This document shows, piece after piece, positions 56,534-62,406 of a DNA stretch of 62,406 nucleotides. The stretch comes from Symbiobacteriaceae bacterium. Its GTDB lineage: Bacteria; Bacillota; Sulfobacillia; Symbiobacteriales; Symbiobacteriaceae. Positions within the stretch are counted from its first letter, which is position 1, and each line of letters opens with the position of its first letter. The notes below the pieces were generated by a model that was not told the DNA's origin, ran no database searches, and saw only the letters and a list, made by a program, of their open reading frames with translations. Location of the stretch: NCBI GenBank assembly GCA_029239785.1, contig JARBUG010000019.1:1-62406 (forward strand), read 5' to 3'. A program made the position numbers and the translations under genes.

Positions 56534-56602
56534 TTACGTTCGTTGAGAGACACTGGAACTTTTCCTGGAACTAATGAACAGTGCTGGTAGGAGGCATGGG
56601 TT

Positions 56603-57415
56603 GTGACGCGGAAGTCCCCAAAAATGACCTGCCTTCCAGCAGAACTCGGACTTCTGGCCCGCCTCCTGGGTGCGGAAACGCTGATCGGTGTTCCCAACCC
56701 TTTTCAGGGCTGGATGCCCGACGAAATTGAGGCAGCACTTGCAAAGGCGCAGCAGCGGCTTTTCGGCCGCGGCATTCTGATGGTGGAAGGCGACCAACTC
56801 CTCATCAACCCCGGCGTCGCCCTGCTGCTGGCATCGTGCTTGCTCGCACCGGCGGTCTTTGTACAGACCTACACGCGTGCCGGGGGAGCCCCCACAGAGC
56901 GGTACTATTATGCCAATGACAAAATCTGCGCCGAAATGAACATTCGGCGCCGTCCGGACGTGGTCTGTGACCTGTCCGCACACCGAAACCCGGTAGCCTT
57001 ATTCCAGCGCACGATCGAGGTTTTTCGGGTCGCAGAGCAGGCTGCGCCCGCCGCGCCCGGCGGTATCCTTGCGCAGCAAGCGCTTGCGAGAGCTCGGGCT
57101 GCGGCGGTCGATGCCGGAGCCGCCGAGGCTGCTGTATGCCTGATCGATGCCGGCCTGGACGGCGTGACCGCCACGGCACTGGCTCAGACCCTCGCTCATC
57201 CAATCGCCAACGGCTCCTTCGTTGCGTTGCGGAGGCCCGACCAGGCCTGGGAGACGGAAGGGCTGTCTCTGCTCGAAGGCACTAATGGTCTCTGGTCCCT
57301 GCGCAGCAGGGTAGGTGAACACCTGGTTGAAGTTCGGCCCTGCACCGGTCAAAGTGCGCATTTGGCTCTGCGGGCTGCCTTCAACTGGGCGTTGCCCGTG
57401 TCGCTACATATGTAG
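56603..57415 (+). CDS. Type VII locus-associated protein, unknown (EspG-like?)
   Basis: 270 residues, soluble, no signal peptide. A helical start (PAELGLLARLLGAETLIG) is followed by EIEAALAKAQQRLFGRGILMVEGDQLLINPGVALLLASCLL, a winged-helix-like helix-strand block, then mixed strands. The size, leucine-rich helical start and place before a WXG100 gene are reminiscent of EspG-type chaperones of ESX systems, but that resemblance is weak. GTG at 56603 follows AGGAGG with 9-nt spacing. It could be a chaperone or regulator for the substrates encoded next. Confidence 0.6.
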   Translation: MTRKSPKMTCLPAELGLLARLLGAETLIGVPNPFQGWMPDEIEAALAKAQQRLFGRGILMVEGDQLLINPGVALLLASCLLAPAVFVQTYTRAGGAPTERYYYANDKICAEMNIRRRPDVVCDLSAHRNPVALFQRTIEVFRVAEQAAPAAPGGILAQQALARARAAAVDAGAAEAAVCLIDAGLDGVTATALAQTLAHPIANGSFVALRRPDQAWETEGLSLLEGTNGLWSLRSRVGEHLVEVRPCTGQSAHLALRAAFNWALPVSLHM

Positions 57416-57496
57416 GCTGCGGACGGATGCTCTCTTCCAGGGCTACTCCCGGAAGTTCATCAGGAGAATCGTTTCGATTTCAAGGAGGTCTCGGGC

Positions 57497-57772
57497 ATGG
57501 CTAAGATCCTGATTTCCCCCGAAGAAATTCTGGCCCTCGGCAACCAGTTCCGCAGCGCTAGCTCGCGGAGTCAGGACATCGTGGCGGAGATGAACAACGC
57601 GATGTCTGATGCTGACTCCAAGTGGGACGGTATGACCGCCAACGACTTCTTCCTGGCCTATGAGCAGTGGAAGAAGGACATGGCCGCCCACGTAGAACTC
57701 CTCCGGCAGATTGGTGACGACCTGGAAGTCATCGCCCGGCGCTTCGCCGAGGCGGACCGTCAGTCGATTTAA
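57497..57772 (+). CDS. WXG100-family secreted protein (EsxA-like)
   Basis: 91-residue helical hairpin, the canonical small substrate of type VII secretion. The WxG turn is W43-D44-G45, between two long helices. The C-terminal FAEAD matches the [Y/F]xxxD/E export signal. No N-terminal signal peptide is present, as expected. ATG at 57497 follows AAGGAGG. The EssC/EccC ATPase gene follows after a hairpin region, giving the minimal substrate-motor pair. Confidence 0.9.
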   Translation: MAKILISPEEILALGNQFRSASSRSQDIVAEMNNAMSDADSKWDGMTANDFFLAYEQWKKDMAAHVELLRQIGDDLEVIARRFAEADRQSI

Positions 57773-57779
57773 CAGACAG

Positions 57780-57833
57780 GGGAACCGGCCTGTGCGGCCG
57801 GTTCCCTCCCCCTGTGCGGCCGGTTCCCTCCCC
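57780..57833 (+). repeat. Hairpin with duplicated 3' arm between the WXG100 gene and essC
   Basis: GGGAACCGGCC (57780-57790) can pair with either of two identical GGCCGGTTCCC arms (57796-57806 or 57818-57828). The arms lie in a 23-nt direct repeat (57789-57811 and 57811-57833). No U run follows. It may act as a partial terminator or RNA stabiliser, giving more WXG100 message than ATPase message. Confidence 0.65.
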
Positions 57834-57872
57834 CATATCCGTCCCAAACAAACATGGACGGGGTGAAAAGTC

Positions 57873-60800
57873 TTGCTGAATGGTTCTCCGCCATTCCGGC
57901 GTTCGCCGCGCCTGCTGCCACAACTGCCATCCGGCGAATTTGAAGTAATCGGTCCTCCGCCAGCACCTACCCGTTCGAATATCTCTGTGCTATCAATTAT
58001 CATGCCGCTGGCTGCCACAGGCGGCGGCGCCGCCCTTATGTACTATCTCTCCCGGAGCCAGGGTGGCGCCTCAAGCACTCATATGTTGATCACCATTCCC
58101 TTGATGGCAGCCAGCTATGTTTGGCCGGCCACCAACTTCTTGATGCAAAAACGCAACCACCGGAACGCCCTGCGCGACCGGGAGGTGAAATATACAGGCA
58201 AACTGGATGCGTACCGCCAGACTCTGGAGGAGAAGCGCACCCAGTATCGCCGCGAACTGCTGAAGGCGTCGCCGGACCCGGCTGAATGCCTGCAGCTAGT
58301 GAAGCAGCGGAACGCCCGCCTTTGGGAGCGCACGCCCAGAGACGGCGACTTCCTGGCGCTACGTCTGGGCCTTGGGGCGGTGCCCTTTGGCATGACCATT
58401 AAGGTTCCCGGACAGGACACCTCCCTTGACACCGACCCGCTGACCGAGGCGGCCAGAAGTGTGGGACGTGAGTTTGTTACCGTGCCGGAGGCACCGGTGG
58501 TTCTGCCCCTTCAGGCCACCGGGCCGATCGGCCTTTCCGGCCCCCGACACGCGGTCCTGGGCGCCATGCGGTCCCTGGTCCTGCAGTTGACGACGCTGCA
58601 TTCGCCAGACGAAATCAAGCTGGCCGCGGTATACCCCGAAGCCGAAACCGAAGAGTGGGACTGGCTGCGCTGGCTCCCTCACACCTGGTCTGACGACCGG
58701 CGCCGCCGCTTCCTGGCGGCGGGCCCCGACGAGTCCAAGCGGCTCCTGACCGACCTGCACGAGATCATCAAGCAGCGGAAACTCCAGGCCGGCCCCCGGG
58801 ACGGCGCCCAGAAGCGGCTGATTACACCGGCTTTGGTGGTCTTGCTGGACCCCGTCCTGTCGGAGAGTGAGCCCGTGTACCGTATGGCACTGGAAGAAGG
58901 CCCGTCCCTGGGCATTTTCCCAGTCATTTTGGCCGACCGGCGGGAAGTGCTGCCGAAGGAGTGCCGCGGCGGGTTCGTTGAGCTGACTGCCAACGCCGGG
59001 CGTATGACGCTGACCGGTGCACAGCAGACGCAGACCGCTTTTCAGCCCGACGAAGTCAGCCTGGCGGTCGCTGACGAGTTCAGCCGAAGCATGGCGCCCG
59101 TGAAGCTTCAAAAAATGGCCTCCGCCGATGAGATTCCCAGCAAGGTGAGTCTGCTGGAACTGCTCTCCGTCAACCGGGTGGAGGATATCCACGTGACCGA
59201 GCGGTGGCAGCAGAACAGCCCGGTTGGCTCATTGCGGGCGCCCATTGGCATGCGCGCCGGCGGCGAGCCGCTCTTCTTCGATGTGCACGAAAAAGGGCAC
59301 GGCCCGCATGGGCTTGTGGCCGGCGCCACCGGCTCGGGAAAGAGCGAGCTGCTGCAGGCGATCATCACCGCCATGGCGCTGACGTACCACCCGCACGAAG
59401 TGACCTTTGTGCTGATCGATTTCAAAGGCGGCGGGCTGGCCCAGGTGTTCGAGGGAATGCCCCACCTGATTGGCTCGCTCTCCAACCTGGAGGCGGGCAT
59501 GGTCACACGCGCCATGGCCTCGCTCGATGCCGAACTTGAGCGCCGGCAACGGCTGCTCGGCAACCAGAACATCGACGAGTACATCAAGCGGCGCCGTCAT
59601 GGTGGGAACCTGCCGCCACTGGCGCACATGGTGCTGGTAGTCGATGAGTTCGCCCAGTTGAAGAGCGAATACCCCGAGTTCATGAAGAAGCTCATCAGCG
59701 CGGCCCGGGTTGGCCGCAGCCTGGGCGTTCATCTCATTTTGGCGACCCAAAAGCCAGCCGGCGTGGTTGACGAGCAGATTTGGAGTAACTCCCGGTTCCG
59801 GCTCTGCCTGCGGGTAGAGCGGCCTGAAGACAGCCAGGAAGTGCTCAAGTGCCCGGATGCGGCCAATCTGCGCGGCGCCGGGCGGGGTTATATTCAGGTT
59901 GGTAACAATGAAATGTTCGAACTGTTCCAGTCCGGTTATGGGGGTCTTGCGTACACGCCGGATGCAGCTCCCGGTAATGACCCCGAGGAGATTGCCCTGA
60001 TACGGCGAGACGGCAGCCGCAGTCGGCTGACACAGTCGACCGGTGCAGTGCAGTCGCAGGGCGCCATGTCGCAGCAGGCCGCCCTGGTCGCGTGCACGCG
60101 CGACGAGGCGAAACGGGCCGGCATATGCCCGCTCCCCGGGCCCTGGCTGGAACCACTCCCCGAGTCGGTCGCCCTGCCGGCGTGCCGGAGCGCCGAGGGT
60201 TGGAACGGCCAAGGCTGGAATGCCGCCGCTGGCTGGATTCAGCCTGTGGTCGGCCGCATGGACAACCCGGTCGAGCAACTGCAGGCCCCGCTGTCGCTGC
60301 CGCTCGGCCGCGACGGACATCTCGCCATATACGGCGGCCCGGGCAGCGGCAAGACCACCTTCCTGCAGACGCTCGTCATTTCGCTCGCGCTCACCCATTC
60401 CCCCGCAGCGGTCCAGGTCTATCTGCTGGACTTTGGCGGCCGGGTCTTGAAGCTGTTCGAGTCGCTGCCCCACGTAGGCGCTGTCGTGCTGGCAGACGAG
60501 ACCGACCGGGTCAACCGGCTGGTGCGCATGCTGACGGCCGAACTGGAGACGCGCAAGCAACTGTTCAGTCAGGTTGGCGTCAGTTCGCTTTCAAGCTACC
60601 GGGAGGCCACCGGCGCCGCCATTCCGGCCCTGGTGGTGGGCCTGGACAACTATTCGGCATTCTCGCTGGCCTATCCGGATACCGAAGACCAGTTGGTGCA
60701 AGTCGCCCGCGAGGGCGGCAGCTACGGCATTCACCTGGTTGTGACCGGGCAGTCACCCATGGCCATTAAGACCAAGTTGTCGAGCCACATCAGCCTGGCC

Positions 60801-61874
60801 GTCGCCCTGCAACTGAAAGACCGGGGCGACTATGCGACCGTGCTGGGCCGTTCGTTACCCGCTGGGGCCGATGTGCCCGCCCTGCCTGGCCGGGGCTATG
60901 TCAAGGGCGTACGCCCCCTCGAGTTCCAGACCGCCCTGCCGGTGCAGGGCGAGACGGAAGCGGAGCGCAGCGAAGGGCTCCGGGAGCTGGGCCAGGCCAT
61001 GAGCAAGGCCTGGGCGGGCCCCCGCCCGAGGCCCGTGGCGGTGATGCCCCGAGAGGTGGGACTGATCGCGCAGCCGCAGCCAGGCCCCGGCAACGACCTG
61101 GCTGTCGCCGTCGGTCTGGACGCCGAGACCTTGGAACCGATCATGGCTGACCTGCAGGACGGTCCCTACTTCATGGTGGTGGGGCCGGTCCAAAGCGGAA
61201 AGACCACGTTGCTCCATTCGTGGACCCTGGGCCTGGCGACCCGCTTCTCGCAGGAGCGAGTTCACCTGTACCTGGTCGATTTCCGCGGTGAGTCGCTCTC
61301 GCCGCTGCGCCGGCTGCCCCACGTGCGCGCCACCATGCGTGATGAAGCGGCGCTCCGTGAGGCCCTGGGGCAAGTTGAAGAGGAACTGAAGGCGCGGCGC
61401 CAGGCGATTGAGACTGCACGGGCCGCCGCAGGCGACGCCTTCGACGACAGGGCGGCGCTGGCGCAGTATCCGGCATTGGTTTTTGTGCTTGACGAGTTTG
61501 ATGCCTACCGCGACGGGGTTTCCAACGCCACCAAGACGCAGTTGGAACAGTTGCTGCGCCGTGAACGGGGGCTCGGGCTCTATCTCGTGGCTGCCGGCTC
61601 CAGCAGCAGCATCAGCGGCAGCTTTGGCGATGGGCTGGTCAAAGTGCTCAAGGAGATGCAGACGGGCTTCCTGATGGGGAGCACCGATGCCAACGATCAG
61701 ACACTGCTGAGCTTCCGGCTGCCGTTTGGCGAAGGCGGGAAGCTTCAGCAGGCGCCCGGCGATGGCTTCATGGTCCGCCGCGGGCGATACCGCCGCTTCC
61801 GTGCCGCGACGGCGCTGACCACTTCCACATCCGTCAGCAGTTGGGTCAATCGAATTGTGGAAGGAGAGGAGTAA
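57873..61874 (+). CDS. essC: Type VII secretion ATPase EssC/EccC
   Basis: 1333-residue FtsK/SpoIIIE-type motor of a type VII (ESX) secretion system. Two N-terminal membrane helices (about 45-65 and 72-95) are followed by three ATPase domains with P-loops GATGSGKS (484-491), GGPGSGKT (821-828) and GPVQSGKT (1104-1111). Walker B-type strands include LVVDEFAQLK and VFVLDEFDAY. There is no N-terminal FHA pair as in staphylococcal EssC, so it is closer to an undivided EccC. The third P-loop has Q in place of G. The TTG start at 57873 has a GGGGTG site upstream. It drives export of WXG100-type proteins such as its neighbours. Confidence 0.93.
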   Translation: MLNGSPPFRRSPRLLPQLPSGEFEVIGPPPAPTRSNISVLSIIMPLAATGGGAALMYYLSRSQGGASSTHMLITIPLMAASYVWPATNFLMQKRNHRNALRDREVKYTGKLDAYRQTLEEKRTQYRRELLKASPDPAECLQLVKQRNARLWERTPRDGDFLALRLGLGAVPFGMTIKVPGQDTSLDTDPLTEAARSVGREFVTVPEAPVVLPLQATGPIGLSGPRHAVLGAMRSLVLQLTTLHSPDEIKLAAVYPEAETEEWDWLRWLPHTWSDDRRRRFLAAGPDESKRLLTDLHEIIKQRKLQAGPRDGAQKRLITPALVVLLDPVLSESEPVYRMALEEGPSLGIFPVILADRREVLPKECRGGFVELTANAGRMTLTGAQQTQTAFQPDEVSLAVADEFSRSMAPVKLQKMASADEIPSKVSLLELLSVNRVEDIHVTERWQQNSPVGSLRAPIGMRAGGEPLFFDVHEKGHGPHGLVAGATGSGKSELLQAIITAMALTYHPHEVTFVLIDFKGGGLAQVFEGMPHLIGSLSNLEAGMVTRAMASLDAELERRQRLLGNQNIDEYIKRRRHGGNLPPLAHMVLVVDEFAQLKSEYPEFMKKLISAARVGRSLGVHLILATQKPAGVVDEQIWSNSRFRLCLRVERPEDSQEVLKCPDAANLRGAGRGYIQVGNNEMFELFQSGYGGLAYTPDAAPGNDPEEIALIRRDGSRSRLTQSTGAVQSQGAMSQQAALVACTRDEAKRAGICPLPGPWLEPLPESVALPACRSAEGWNGQGWNAAAGWIQPVVGRMDNPVEQLQAPLSLPLGRDGHLAIYGGPGSGKTTFLQTLVISLALTHSPAAVQVYLLDFGGRVLKLFESLPHVGAVVLADETDRVNRLVRMLTAELETRKQLFSQVGVSSLSSYREATGAAIPALVVGLDNYSAFSLAYPDTEDQLVQVAREGGSYGIHLVVTGQSPMAIKTKLSSHISLAVALQLKDRGDYATVLGRSLPAGADVPALPGRGYVKGVRPLEFQTALPVQGETEAERSEGLRELGQAMSKAWAGPRPRPVAVMPREVGLIAQPQPGPGNDLAVAVGLDAETLEPIMADLQDGPYFMVVGPVQSGKTTLLHSWTLGLATRFSQERVHLYLVDFRGESLSPLRRLPHVRATMRDEAALREALGQVEEELKARRQAIETARAAAGDAFDDRAALAQYPALVFVLDEFDAYRDGVSNATKTQLEQLLRRERGLGLYLVAAGSSSSISGSFGDGLVKVLKEMQTGFLMGSTDANDQTLLSFRLPFGEGGKLQQAPGDGFMVRRGRYRRFRAATALTTSTSVSSWVNRIVEGEE

Positions 61875-61880
61875 GGCCAC

Positions 61881-62406
61881 ATGCGCATTCTCGTCGACCC
61901 GGAGCACCTTCAGTTCCTGGCTTCGCGACTTCATGCGAAGGCCGACGAGGTGCGGCGGGTAGGGGACGGCCTTCGCTGGGCCCTGCAGGCGGTTGACTGG
62001 GAAACCCGTTCCGCCGCCGGCGTTGACTCCTACGTAGAGCAGGCCCGCTATAGCGCCAACCGGCTGGCTGACCGGTTGGAGGACATGGCTTTTTTCGTCG
62101 TACAAAGAGCACAGGCCTTTGGCGAAGCTGATGCAGAAGGTGCAGCCATGCTGAGCGGTTCGGTTACGACCTATTTGAGCACCGTGCCCACGGGGCCGCT
62201 CAGTGACGGTACCTACCTGTGCGCAAGAGATATCAATGAGCATCTCAGCAACGGCGATTTGCTCAATCCGCCCGAGCAGCCAAGTAAGTTCGCCTGGCTG
62301 AAGACGGCGTGGCACACGGTTTCCACCAACAACCAGGTCCGCGGTGCGCTGATTACGCTGGGCGGTGCGGTCGCCATCGTCAGTGTCGGATTGCTCCTTG
62401 CCTCCA
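61881..62406 (+). CDS. WXG-like membrane protein, truncated by window end
   Basis: Open frame of at least 175 residues that runs off the window. The N-terminal ~85 residues form a helical hairpin like WXG100 proteins (PEHLQFLASRLHAKADEV...), with W33 and W40-E41-T42 at the turn in place of WxG. A polar linker (90-150) follows, then a hydrophobic glycine-rich segment at the very end (GALITLGGAVAIVSVGLLLAS) that looks like a membrane helix. It begins 6 nt after essC with GGAGAGGAG upstream. It may be a larger type VII substrate or a membrane component. Confidence 0.75.
   Translation, partial: MRILVDPEHLQFLASRLHAKADEVRRVGDGLRWALQAVDWETRSAAGVDSYVEQARYSANRLADRLEDMAFFVVQRAQAFGEADAEGAAMLSGSVTTYLSTVPTGPLSDGTYLCARDINEHLSNGDLLNPPEQPSKFAWLKTAWHTVSTNNQVRGALITLGGAVAIVSVGLLLAS

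Overview
The window looks like a chromosome segment of a high-GC member of the Bacillota, most like the Symbiobacterium lineage (an inference; nothing in the window names the organism). The gene order is the Bacillota housekeeping order: recJ-apt-relA-dtd-MBL hydrolase-hemZ-hisS-aspS-6S RNA, later rarA, then iscR-like-iscS-mnmA, then PRC-barrel/AI-2E exporter genes. A histidine T-box precedes hisS. Ribosome-binding sites are strong AGGAGG types, promoters fit the sigma-A consensus, and GTG or TTG starts are very common in the GC-rich genes.

Layout. 1-3.7 kb: a Mg-chelatase-like AAA ATPase and its VWA partner. 3.8-19.3 kb: DNA repair, purine salvage, (p)ppGpp, tRNA quality control, haem and aminoacyl-tRNA synthetase genes, interrupted by an inverted-repeat element, a DoxX gene behind a Fur-like box and a tandem 72-nt structured repeat. 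recJ is split from its C-terminal domain, and aspS carries an internal deletion with a frameshift. 19.4-21.3 kb: 6S RNA, thioredoxin, threonine aldolase. 21.3-25.7 kb: the most unusual part. Two divergently transcribed TPR-protein genes are each followed by a tiny secreted-peptide gene not previously delimited; the two peptides share the core IGGVGVKS. The second pair continues into a membrane GAF-like gene and an XRE-type regulator gene. I read this as a candidate peptide-signalling (RRNPP-like) system with paralogous receptor/peptide pairs.

25.8-39.5 kb: RNA-modifying and repair genes (2H phosphoesterase, THUMP methyltransferase, RarA), two Nudix enzymes, a CobW-type metallochaperone, an NDP-forming acyl-CoA synthetase, a response regulator plus hybrid histidine kinase, an MFS transporter, a bacilliredoxin and a UspA protein. 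39.6-45.2 kb: a PASTA-type class B PBP, then an IscR-like regulator with its own operator, cysteine desulfurase, MnmA and a DinB-family protein. 45.2-52.2 kb: a second inverted-repeat element, a GH3 glucosidase, a DUF4097 protein, and a PRC-barrel/zinc-ribbon/YtxH-like/AI-2E cluster.

52.2-62.4 kb: RNase P RNA, a coupled sugar operon (GH4 glycosidase, BadF-type kinase, SIS-domain enzyme), and the start of a type VII secretion locus (unknown protein, WXG100 protein, triple-ATPase EssC/EccC, and a second WXG-like membrane protein cut by the window end).

All coordinates, promoters and RNA structures come from reading the sequence by eye. No alignment or database search was run. Function calls rest on recognisable motifs and gene order.
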